Notes under the pieces: generated by a model
Told to the model about the DNA's origin: nothing
Seen by the model: only the letters and a program-made list of their open reading frames with translations
Database searches by the model: none
Position numbers and translations under genes: made by a program
Shown here: one piece after another, positions 43,404-51,596 of the stretch
Layout of the letters: the number at the start of each line of letters is the position of its first letter
Position numbering within the stretch: position 1 is the first letter of the stretch
Source of the DNA: Aneurinibacillus sp. Ricciae_BoGa-3
GTDB taxonomy: Bacteria; Bacillota; Bacilli; Aneurinibacillales; Aneurinibacillaceae
Length of the DNA stretch: 64,000 bases
Assembly: GCF_028421645.1 (NCBI RefSeq)
Contig: NZ_CP116887.1
Location: 3,536,001-3,600,000, forward strand
Direction: 5' to 3'

Positions 43404-43440
43404 AAGGGTTCAGCTACTTGTTTAGTTGCTAAACCCTTTT
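43404..43440 (+). terminator. Terminator after the tRNA-like sequence
   Basis: AAGGGTTCAGC (43404-43414) / GCTAAACCCTTTT (43428-43440) form a hairpin with a T tail. Further right is an inverted repeat AAGAATC / GATTCTT (43481-43510); no gene is seen in 43441-43686. Confidence 0.7.
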
Positions 43441-43686
43441 TCTTTTTTTGATTAAAGCAAGATGAAGCTAAAAAAGAGAAGAATCAGAGGGAAATGCTTC
43501 CGATTCTTCGAACACAAGCGTACGACAACTGTTTTAGGTTACCGCTTCTTTATTTCCAAAGCATGATCATGGTGTTAAAAATACTTAATGGAACGGAAAT
43601 GGCTACTTAACACTTTTTCTGTAATATTTAAATTGCTTCAACCACTCTGCTTCTATCACTCCCTTAAGGACGCATAGTGCTTCACC

Positions 43687-43713
43687 AAAAGACGCTGATA
43701 AGGAGCGTCTTTT
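43687..43713. terminator. Hairpin terminator
   Basis: 10-bp stem AAAAGACGCT (43687-43696) / AGCGTCTTTT (43704-43713), 28 bp past the minus-strand gene that ends at 43742. Confidence 0.75.
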
Positions 43714-43741
43714 ATTATATTCCGCTAGCTTTCGTTAGATT

Positions 43742-43945
43742 TTACGAAAATTGATTGTCCGTTGATCGAGCCCAATCTTTGAATTGCTTTCCATTTATGG
43801 TTGTGTTATCATCTTTTTTCCGGGCAACGAGTTTATTTTCTCCAATCAATTTGTGGATCGCTTCTTGCTTCAAACATGAGATTTGCGAAAGGTTATTTAT
43901 CGAATATTCTTCCTCATCCTTTATTCCATTTACATTTATTTGCAT
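43742..43945 (-). CDS. Small protein with helix-turn-helix-like region
   Basis: 67-aa acidic protein with YSINNLSQISCLKQEAIHKLIGENKLVARK, which looks like a small DNA-binding helix-turn-helix (excisionase-like) fold. RBS AGGAGGGG before ATG 43945 and a terminator after it support expression. I do not recognise the family. Confidence 0.6.
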   Translation of the reverse strand: MQINVNGIKDEEEYSINNLSQISCLKQEAIHKLIGENKLVARKKDDNTTINGKQFKDWARSTDNQFS

Positions 43946-44010
43946 GTTGACCCCTCCTATTCATCTTATTTTACCCAAGAGCATAGGATTAAATAATAAA
44001 AAAACCAGCG

Positions 44011-44322
44011 TTAGACACCGCTGGTAAGAACATCGTGATACTCGGCGTGATTTTCCAATTCCTTTTTTGCAAAGGGACAGGTTGCCATGACCATCTTTCC
44101 TTCCTGTCGGGCAAAGTCAACCATTTTTTTAACCAGCTCTTGTCCAACTCCTTCTCCTTTTAACTCTTCGGATACTTGGGTTTTATCAACAAGCAGCTGC
44201 TTATTGCCCATAGGAACATAATGGATTTCAGCTTTAACGCTCCCATCATCTTCGATAAAAAAGTTGTTGTCACCTTTCTTTATATGGTGATAGTAGTTGT
44301 TGTCCGATGAATGAATCTGTAT
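44011..44322 (-). CDS. YjdJ-type GNAT-like N-acetyltransferase
   Basis: About 103 aa with the Acetyltransf_CG pattern: KKGDNNFFIEDDGSVKAEIHYVP, SEELKGEGVGQELVKKMVDFARQE and CPFAKKELENHAEYHDVL. Such mini-GNATs acetylate small amines or are of unknown role. No ATG lies in a sensible position: AAGGAG is followed 7 nt later by ATA (44322-44320) where a start is expected, so either AUA is used or the start codon has been lost. The frame runs open to 44403. Confidence 0.65.
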   Translation of the reverse strand: MQIHSSDNNYYHHIKKGDNNFFIEDDGSVKAEIHYVPMGNKQLLVDKTQVSEELKGEGVGQELVKKMVDFARQEGKMVMATCPFAKKELENHAEYHDVLTSGV

Positions 44323-44470
44323 TTTAATTCTCCTTTCACCTTTTATCTGTACCTTTCCACGAAAATTTTCGCTAAAACAAATAAAAGAATATGTGCCGAC
44401 CATCGATTTTATAGGTTATCAGCAGAAGTTCCTCTCTTTTCTGCTGCCTGAAATATGGGAGGTGTTAAAA

Positions 44471-44608
44471 ATGAACAAGAAACAAATTTTGATTTTAGTT
44501 TTAACAACCCTTTTGGAGGAAGTGGCGAGGTCCGTATTGCAGCATTTTGGCTTTCCACCATATGCGATAGCTTCGCTTACATTCCTTGCCCGTCTTTTGA
44601 TTTCCTAA
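44471..44608 (+). CDS. 45-aa small membrane peptide
   Basis: ATG 44471 follows GGGAGGTGTTAAAA. It encodes MNKKQILILVLTTLLEEVAR and a second hydrophobic half (FPPYAIASLTFLARLLIS). A good RBS supports translation. I do not recognise it. Confidence 0.5.
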   Translation: MNKKQILILVLTTLLEEVARSVLQHFGFPPYAIASLTFLARLLIS

Positions 44609-44902
44609 TGGACAAGCCGGGGGCTGTAAATCCTCCAGTTTTGGGAACAATAAGCTTCTGGACGAGCGTGGAGTTAAATCCGGCGATATGGGTCCGCATC
44701 GTTACTTTCCAATGTTAATCATGTTTAAACAATGGGTGGACAGCAGGCAAAATTGTTCAACTAATTCGTGGACAAGTTCCTGTGTGTTCACCCATTATAT
44801 GAAGTTTTTAAGAGGCTATAAAGAGTACAACAGGTGATTTCTTTTCTTTCGGGCCCCCTTGTCCCCAACTATCTGAGCTTTATTAACGGTAATACAGGTA
44901 TA
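44609..44902. other. Intergenic region with a repeated coding scrap
   Basis: On the plus strand, ATG 44713 reads MLIMFKQWVDSRQNCS. A second scrap near 37299 reads MLILFKKWVENKADCSAEFIHKF. They are two decayed copies of one unknown sequence. Nothing else is supported here. Confidence 0.35.
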
Positions 44903-45449
44903 TCAGTAAGAACCGTTATTAGGCGTTAACTCAATTCCAGCTAAATACGGTTTAGTAGCAGAATGTTGAGTTGAATTAAAGAGTAATAATTTATAAGCTC
45001 GTGCATTATATGCATCCCAATTGTCTTTTGTCCCGCTGCTGAACATGTTTTGTTGTGTTGGATCACCTAAATTATTTAAAACCGTGTTAAACAATATCTT
45101 GCTCGGATGCACTTGAATCTCAAGCAGTTTGGATGATGGTTTGACATTTGTAAAAAGACCGCCAAAATGAAGGACGATGTAATCTTTATAAACTATTACA
45201 TTTTCTCCGTTCATGATGCCTACTGTATGCTTCTTCTCCCCGATTTTGTTTAATGCTTCTTGAAAAGTCATTCCAAGCTTAAAAGGTATATCATTAGTTA
45301 CGGATAATATCCCTTTGGAAGCATTGTTTAGCGTATTGCTGTTTATGTAAGGTGAGTAATTATTTTTTGTGTCGGCGGAAACGAGGCTGCTAGAAAGCAT
45401 AATCGTGCTGATTAAAATACTAATTAAAGTGGATCTTTTTCTTTTGCAT
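44903..45449 (-). pseudogene. Secreted protein gene with a signal-peptide frameshift
   Basis: The downstream frame encodes a typical signal peptide (RSTLISILISTIMLSSSLVSA) and a ~150-aa mature domain (PFKLGMTFQEALNKIGEKK...YIVLHFGGLFTN...NLGDPTQQ...YNARAYKLLLF). It has no start codon of its own. ATG 45449, with AAAAAAGGAG placed correctly, is one base out of frame; removing one A from the A5 run near 45436-45440 would give an N-terminus M-Q-K-K-R-S-T-L. This is either a real frameshift (possibly slippage-controlled) or a sequencing artefact. Function unknown. Confidence 0.6.
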
Positions 45450-45667
45450 AGTCTATCTCCTTTTTTCTCTCTATACCACATTATATCCATCAGATATCGT
45501 GATGCATGATTTGGAATGTATAATATGAAAAGACCCCGAATCAATATCGAGGTCATCTGCTTAGTTCATATTTTAGTGTCCACTTTATGGGTTACAGTTC
45601 ACTCAAAACTAACGGTAGGTTTTTCTTTGCTTGAACTGTTTTTAGTATAGCCTTCTTTGAATGTTCC

Positions 45668-46453
45668 TTAATAAACATGTTGTGCGATTTTTTCGATCTT
45701 GCTAAACACAAACTCATTTAAGATTTTTATGTGAGTACCCTTCATTCCCAACGATCTCGATTCGAGTATACCGGCACTCTCCAGCTTACGTAATGCATTT
45801 ACAATAACAGAACGAGTTATACCTACATCGTCGGCAATTTTACTGGCAATGACGAGTCCCTCATTTCCTTCTATATGGGCTAGAATTGCCTTTATGGCAT
45901 CAATCTCGCTAAAAGACAAGGAATCAATAGCTAATCCGATAATGGTCTGTTTTCTTGTTTGTTCAGCCAAATCTTCTACTTTTGATTTGGTGATTTCTGA
46001 ACCGACTACAGTAGCAGCAAATTCAGAAAGAACCATATCTTCTTTTGTAAATTGACGATCTAATCGAGAAAGGATTACTAATCCTAGCTTCTCCCCTGCC
46101 CCTAAAATTGGAACGATAGTGGTCCATCCTTCTTTTAGCATATCGTGTATCTCCGTAGGAAAAGCAGTCAAGTAATGCGATAACGGGATGTTTTCTGTAG
46201 GTTCCTCAATTCTTAAAGCCTTTTGTACATATTCATCTGGAAATTTTCGATCCCGGATGTACTTCTCCATTCTTTCGTTTGGTATGTTGGCTTCTGATGA
46301 CACACCCAGCAGTTTGCCTTTTTTACTTAAAATATAAATATTAGCCTCAAGTACCTCCCCTAACCGATCGGCCATTTCTGAAAACCGAATATCATGGCCG
46401 CTGGATAATTGGAGTATACGGTTGATTTTCCTAATCCTTTGTAAAAGAGTCAT
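45668..46453 (-). CDS. codY: Global regulator CodY
   Basis: 261-aa CodY, the usual length. The N-terminal GAF domain (MTLLQRIRKINRILQ...) binds branched-chain amino acids. The C-terminal winged helix ASKIADDVGITRSVIVNALRKLESAGILESRSLGMKGTHIKILN is almost invariant in the family. With GTP it represses nutrient-scavenging genes. It is monocistronic here, away from the xerC-clpQ-clpY genes that usually precede codY, and the N-terminal half differs more from the familiar sequence than the helix-turn-helix does, so it may be a second copy. Confidence 0.92.
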   Translation of the reverse strand: MTLLQRIRKINRILQLSSGHDIRFSEMADRLGEVLEANIYILSKKGKLLGVSSEANIPNERMEKYIRDRKFPDEYVQKALRIEEPTENIPLSHYLTAFPTEIHDMLKEGWTTIVPILGAGEKLGLVILSRLDRQFTKEDMVLSEFAATVVGSEITKSKVEDLAEQTRKQTIIGLAIDSLSFSEIDAIKAILAHIEGNEGLVIASKIADDVGITRSVIVNALRKLESAGILESRSLGMKGTHIKILNEFVFSKIEKIAQHVY

Positions 46454-46607
46454 AAAATGTACACCTTCCTATAATGTTCTTTCACTACAGTATCGTATTT
46501 TTTTTAAGAATTTATAACGAAATTTGTATTTTATATATATTTTTGTCTCGATTAACCTTGATTGTTGATTTCGAAGCAATAAAAAAAGCAGAGACTATCG
46601 TCTGCGC

Positions 46608-47999
46608 GGTACCGTCAAGAATTTTGTGTAAGTAAGCAGGGTATCCACCGGAAGGTGGATAGAAAATTGGAATCAACTAACTTGATGACCACGAAAAAAA
46701 TACAGAAGGTTCAGTCAAGGGCGAGCTAAAAAGCGAGGGTTTGCCGAACCCTTGACGGGTTCTTCTATTTTTTACAATCCAAGCAGGGAGTTGATTCTAC
46801 TCTCCATATTTTTCTTTAAACATATTTTGCAACGCCATATGTGCTGAGGCGAATCCTTTTAGCTTTCGTGTAGACCATCGTTCCTGTAAATCTTGCAGCG
46901 AAAGGTAAACGATTTTCTCTGCCGCCTTGAGATTCGATAAGCTGTTCATGGGCTTTAGGCGTTTACGAATTTCTTTATTTGTATGTTCAATCCAGTTGGT
47001 TGTATAAATGACACCTCGGATTGAAGAAGGATAAGACAAAAAGGTAAGAAGAACTGGTAGGTCCTGCTCCCAGGAGGCGACCTCTCTTGGCCTAGAAGAT
47101 GCATTTCACGATGTGTATCCAAAGGCTGATGTGCAGCGTTGTGTCATTCACAAAGTACGTAACACACTTAATAAGGTTCGTAAGAAAGATCAGTATGAAA
47201 TCGCAGAAGACTTAAAAGCTGTTTATCGTTCCTAATCCATCAAACACACCCAGCAGAACCTGATGAAGGCCACGTTTGTACAAATCAAGCAAAATATCAC
47301 GCCAACCCGATGCGCTTTCTTGTCCACCCACGTAAAAACCTAAAATATCCCGGTAGCCATCTTCTGTGATGCCAAGGACAAAGTAAATGACTTCTTTTCC
47401 AACAGTGTCGCGGCGAAGGCGAATGTAAAGCCCATCCAGATATAAAACAGAATAGCGTTTGGCGAGAGGCCGCTTCTGCCAATTCTCAATGTCCTCAACG
47501 GCTGCATCCGTAATATTGCTGATGGTAGTTGGGGAGTAAGAAGAACAGACAATACGTTCAATAAACTTGCCAACCTCCCGTGTACTCATGCCGCTCTGGT
47601 ACATCTTGATAATGGCTTCTTCGAGCCATCCATCCCGTCGCTGATACGGAGCAAAAAGTGCGGTTTGTAACGCGCCCTCTCGGTCGCGGGGAACCGTAAG
47701 GTTCTCAATTTTTCCATAACGTGTGTCCAGCGAACGTTGGTACTACCCATTTCTACTGTTTGAGGCATCTGGCTGTTCAACGTGCAGGAAGTTTGTCAGT
47801 TCTTCCCGCATAATCAGCTCAAGCTTTTCTTTAACAAAGCTTCGTAAAAGATCTTCTAATTGATTTGTAAGGTCGGAATTGTTTATACTAGATGACATAA
47901 GTAGGGTAACATCCTCTCTTTTATGGAATCTCGACAATTCCGAGGATACCCTACTTTTTCTTTGTCTAAAAGACCTTACACAAAATAATTTACGTCATA
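46608..47999 (-). mobile_element. IS256-family element, decayed, with internal inversion
   Basis: 1392 bp between perfect 8-bp direct repeats GTCTGCGC (46600-46607 and 48000-48007), with ATTTTGTGTAAG in both terminal repeats. The transposase runs on the minus strand from 47937, with several frameshifts (47586-47760). The segment from about 47086 to 47232 is inverted: GLEDAFHDVYPKADVQRCVIHKV is read on the plus strand while VLLGVFDGL before it and EVASWEQDLPVLLTFLSYP after it are on the minus strand. About 25 codons at that junction are lost. It cannot transpose on its own. Confidence 0.88.
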
Positions 48000-48168
48000 G
48001 TCTGCGCCAAGTAGAAAAAAAGAAGGTTGGATAAAAGATAGTTTTAATATAAGTGATATGTATTAAACAAATGTTACCGCGGCGTTAAACACTGGTTGAT
48101 GTTCTATAGTTTGCTATCCACTGAACTTCTGGTCCCCTATTTCTTTTTTTCAATTTGCATCTCGAAAA

Positions 48169-48546
48169 TTATTCTTTAAAACGCACAAATACATGGCTAT
48201 GTAGTAATTCTGGTAAATCAAGAAGAACTCCCGCTTCAGCTGAAGATTTAGCCCATTCAAATAACGCTTCATACTGTATGTCCTCTGTTAGTTCCCCTAA
48301 CCATATTTGTTTTTTAGCAGAACTAATACACACCACATTTGTTAAATCACATGGTCCCAAGCAACCGGTTATTGTAAGTTGAATAGACTTCAGTAACCCC
48401 TCCTGTTTCCAATTCTTTTTAAGCCATTCTACCGGAACAGAGGGCTTACCTTTATCGGTACGCCCACAACAACAACCCGAGCATATCATTATCTGTCCCA
48501 AAACTTGACGTTTTGTTGTAAGCGATTGAATTGATATATTCCCCAT
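48169..48546 (-). CDS. (2Fe-2S) ferredoxin-like protein
   Basis: 125-aa thioredoxin-fold ferredoxin-like protein with cysteines in ICSGCCCGR and TGCLGPCDLTNVVCI, the layout of the (2Fe-2S) ferredoxin domain proteins associated with cobalt/cobalamin metabolism. Partner unknown; no cob genes are close. RBS AGGGGGAAAC before ATG 48546. Confidence 0.7.
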   Translation of the reverse strand: MGNISIQSLTTKRQVLGQIMICSGCCCGRTDKGKPSVPVEWLKKNWKQEGLLKSIQLTITGCLGPCDLTNVVCISSAKKQIWLGELTEDIQYEALFEWAKSSAEAGVLLDLPELLHSHVFVRFKE

Positions 48547-48572
48547 GTTTCCCCCTGTTAAGCATCTTTAAT

Positions 48573-48961
48573 TTATACTTCTATTTCGTAATTCCCACAC
48601 ATCAGGCTATCCTGATTGAAGTAGATTTCTTTATGGATTGGCTCAAACTCATGCTTTTGATGAACTCAACAATTGATAATGTATCAGCGCGCTCAACCGC
48701 AATATATTTGAAATTGTTAGCCCGACACCACTCTTTAAGCAGTTCAAGCACCTGAGTTCCTGTACCTCTACGCTTATGATTAAAAGCAATACGACTAATA
48801 ACTAATCGATCATTTTTGATTTTTAAGTACAATTCTGTTTTTTCTTTATAGTTGTTCCAATGAAAAGACATGCCCATTAAACCTTCGTTTAATGTTAACT
48901 CTGCTCCATCTTTTTCCTCAATAAGCTTGATAATTTCTTTAAAACTTTTTGCCTTAATCAT
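48573..48961 (-). pseudogene. GNAT acetyltransferase, frameshifted near the C-terminus
   Basis: From ATG 48961 the frame reads a GNAT fold with the acetyl-CoA motif FNHKRRGTGTQVLELLKEW. Around 48650 it leaves the correct frame; the sequence FEPIHKEIYFNQDSLMCGN continues in a neighbouring frame to TAA 48573. A single-base change explains it. The existing frame ends at 48602 with an odd tail. Confidence 0.65.
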
Positions 48962-49166
48962 GATTTCTTACTTAAAAACTGGCACCTGTGATTTGTTGAT
49001 CATCCGGGTATCCACTTAAAAATGTTAGTTTTTTATATTTGCCATTTAAGTTCCAACTATTGTTTCTAGGATAACCCAACAAATAAGCGTTGGTAAATTT
49101 CTGTCCTGCAATATATAATGGACCCAAGAATCTAGACACGAAATAAGGAGATGTTAAAGTAGATTT

Positions 49167-49469
49167 ATGAAGACAAGAAAAAGCTATACAGCTGAATTTA
49201 AATCTCAAATCGTGCTAGAAATCTTGCGAGAGGAAAAGACCTTAAACGAAATTGCCTCCAGCCATGGGATCCATGTGAATCAACTTCGGCAGTGGAAAAA
49301 AGCAGCCGTTGAACAGATGCCACAACTATTTTCTAACGAAAACAAAAAGGTAGAACAGGTTAAAACGCAGTATGAAGAACAGATCGAAAACCTATATGCC
49401 GAGGTCGGAAGATTAACCACGCAATTGTCGTGGCTTAAAAAAAAATCTGGCATTAAAGACGAGAGATGA
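49167..49469 (+). CDS. IS3 transposase OrfA
   Basis: 100-aa helix-turn-helix protein (TAEFKSQIVLEILREEKTLNEIASSHGIHVNQLRQWK) with a C-terminal coiled coil. A run of nine A residues at 49437-49445 near the end allows slippage into the OrfB frame. Confidence 0.88.
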   Translation: MKTRKSYTAEFKSQIVLEILREEKTLNEIASSHGIHVNQLRQWKKAAVEQMPQLFSNENKKVEQVKTQYEEQIENLYAEVGRLTTQLSWLKKKSGIKDER

Positions 49470-49479
49470 GCGCATCGCC

Positions 49480-50283
49480 ATGATTGAATGGCAAAATGCT
49501 AAACTCTCCATCAAGGCGCAGGCCGAACTGTTGAGTCTTAATCGCTCAAGTCTCTACTATAGGCCCGTAGGGCCTTCACTAGAAGAGGTCGCACTCAAAC
49601 ACCGGATTGACGAGATTTATACGAAATATCCTTTTTACGGTTCTCGACGCATCACGATTCAATTACAAACAGATGGCTTCACAGTCAATCGAAAAGCCGT
49701 ACAACGCCACATGAGAGAAATGGGTCTCGCCGGCATTGCACCAGGACCAAACCTAAGCAGAAGAAACCACCAGCACCGGATTTATCCGTATCTGTTGCGG
49801 GGTCTCACCATTGACCGTCCCAACCATGTGTGGGGGATTGACATTACGTACATTCGCTTGCAGCGGAGCTGGCTTTACTTAGTGGCAATTATTGACTGGT
49901 ATTCTCGCTACGTCATAAGTTGGGAATTGGACCAATCTCTTGAAATGGATTTTGTTCTGGCAGCCGTAAAACGAGCCTTGCATCAGCATCAACCAGTTAT
50001 CTTCAATAGCGACCAGGGGAGCCATTTCACAAGCCCTCAGTACACGGAATTACTGAAAGGAAAAGGTGTTCAGATTAGTATGGACGGCAAGGGTCGAGCA
50101 TTGGATAACATCATCACCGAGCGCCTCTGGCGTACAGTCAAATATGAAGAGGTTTACTTGAAGGACTACGGAAGTCCAAAAGAAGCTCGCCGCGAACTGA
50201 CAAACTTTCTGACGTTCTATAATCACCAGCGTCCGCACCAATCTCTCAGGTACCAAACACCCGCTTCTCTCTTCCTTATGTAG
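49480..50283 (+). CDS. IS3 transposase OrfB
   Basis: 267 aa from ATG, although the frame is open back to the A9 run. The DDE residues are Asp in WGIDITYIR, Asp in NSDQGSHFTS and Glu in NIITERLWRTVKYEE. Codons upstream of the ATG (LALKTRDERIAMIEW) are those of a normal OrfAB junction. Its frame is +1 relative to OrfA, which fits loss of one A in the A9 run, not a -1 ribosomal shift. Confidence 0.88.
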   Translation: MIEWQNAKLSIKAQAELLSLNRSSLYYRPVGPSLEEVALKHRIDEIYTKYPFYGSRRITIQLQTDGFTVNRKAVQRHMREMGLAGIAPGPNLSRRNHQHRIYPYLLRGLTIDRPNHVWGIDITYIRLQRSWLYLVAIIDWYSRYVISWELDQSLEMDFVLAAVKRALHQHQPVIFNSDQGSHFTSPQYTELLKGKGVQISMDGKGRALDNIITERLWRTVKYEEVYLKDYGSPKEARRELTNFLTFYNHQRPHQSLRYQTPASLFLM

Positions 50284-50563
50284 AACAGCTTAATTTCTTG
50301 TTCTCAATCTTTCTCACGGGCTCACCATTCAAGCCCTAAAAATCGCTTGACAGGCTAGTCGCTAAGAAAGAAAATACACGGAAAGAACAGGACACGGTGG
50401 GAACCTTCCCCTGGAGCCAAAAGCTGAATTTCCACTGGCTATCATCTAGTAGAACCTCCTCGTTCTACCCCACCTTAAATTCTTAAAAACCGTGTCTTGA
50501 CGATGGGGTCCACTTTAATAGTTAAAATTTGCTTAGTTGCATCGTTATCCAATCTGTATGGCT

Positions 50564-50755
50564 TTAGAGTATTAACCAGATCCACGTACCGTCATTCTTT
50601 GTTTGAATAGAATTACTTCCAGTATTGTTGCTAGTAACAACTACTGCATTATTAGCTGCATCCCATTCCACGTTAGCCCCTAACGCCTCCGCTAAAGCTC
50701 TTGCAAGGAATCATTGTACGTCCGTTTATTACTTGTGGTTGAACGTCTGATTCTT
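50564..50755 (-). pseudogene. Copper-amine-oxidase-N-like stalk domain remnant
   Basis: The minus strand reads VQPQVINGRTMIP and, after a one-base shift, ARALAEALGANVEWDAANNAVVVTSNN...TWIWLIL then stop. It is the end of a surface protein with a Cu_amine_oxidN1 domain. The start is missing. Confidence 0.6.
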
Positions 50756-51174
50756 ACACTGGTTATCGTGGTGAGTACAACTGCTTATAGGAATCTCTAT
50801 ATTAGCTATCTTTTTCTTTTGACTGGCAGGCAAATACGAATTGGTTATGCCATTATTTTAGGCCTTACGAGGTAATTATTGAGCTAGTCAAAGGTTCCGG
50901 CAAATCCCTGTGAACCATATCCTGTTCTCCCTCGGAATTTGAGTTTCTCCCCGTTTCGGTTTACCCACGCTCCTGCAATAAAGGAAAGTAATGGTATAAA
51001 AGAATCGCAAAAGTATTCGGGGGTTGGTTTTTGTAACCTGAGTCGAAACAATTGTAGAAAAATTAAAATAAATTCGACGTTATTATATATTTTAAGGGTA
51101 TAAAATCATATAATAGAGTGGTGAGCCCCGGAAATAGGTTTCCAGGGCTTGGTGTTTGTTTTATCTTACATTTG
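50756..51174. other. Region with unassigned coding scraps
   Basis: A minus-strand stretch around 50900-50990 reads GAWVNRNGEKLKFRGRTGYG. A plus-strand hydrophobic stretch near 50764-50875 (VIVVSTTAYRNLYISYLFLL) ends at TAA. Neither has a start. An imperfect hairpin (AGCCCCGGAAA / TTTCCAGGGCT) lies at 51123-51150. Confidence 0.35.
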
Positions 51175-51200
51175 AGGATCAATGTTTTGATCCTTATTTT
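51175..51200 (+). terminator. Rho-independent terminator
   Basis: 8-bp stem AGGATCAA / TTGATCCT, followed by TATTTTTTT on the plus strand. Its right arm overlaps the stop codon of the minus-strand membrane protein. Confidence 0.7.
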
Positions 51201-51436
51201 TTTGCTATTGTGTTAGTTACTACAGATACCAATAACCAGAATCCTAGTATAAGTGGAATAAAACTTACCTCATGATCAAGTATAAATAGTTGAATATTTA
51301 ACAGCTTCGCCATTGTATCTATTCCGTAGGAAAATACGTACCCAAGGAAAAGATGTTGTAATGTATTTAGTTTCCCTCCCTTCACTTTCTCTAATAGTTT
51401 CCTCTTTTTACTTATTTCTTTAGAATTCAAAAACAT
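51194..51436 (-). CDS. Small membrane protein
   Basis: 80-aa protein. A basic N-terminus (SKEISKKRKLLEKVKGGK) is followed by two hydrophobic segments (NTLQHLFLGYVFSYGID and FIPLILGFWLLVSVVTNTI). ATG 51436 has AAAGGAG 8 nt upstream; GTG 51445 falls in that RBS. I do not recognise it. Confidence 0.55.
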   Translation of the reverse strand: MFLNSKEISKKRKLLEKVKGGKLNTLQHLFLGYVFSYGIDTMAKLLNIQLFILDHEVSFIPLILGFWLLVSVVTNTIAKK

Positions 51437-51596
51437 AACATTCACTCCTTTCTATTGAATGGCTATTTTTCGCAAGAGTGGAGGAATTGTAGAGATGAAA
51501 ATAGCACCCAACTGGGTGCGTTAAAATAGAAAAACCTAGCTATAAGCCTGTACATATGCTACCAGGACTCTTTGCGTAGGTTTCTTACGGTGTGTA

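Larger units (their letters stand above)
49119..50512 (+). mobile_element. IS3-family insertion sequence (second type)
   Basis: 1394 bp with 22-bp imperfect terminal inverted repeats TGGACCCAAGAATCTAGACACG / CGTGTCTTGACGATGGGGTCCA-type. It encodes OrfA and OrfB, both intact. No clear target duplication could be read. About 230 bp lie between OrfB and the right end. Confidence 0.8.
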
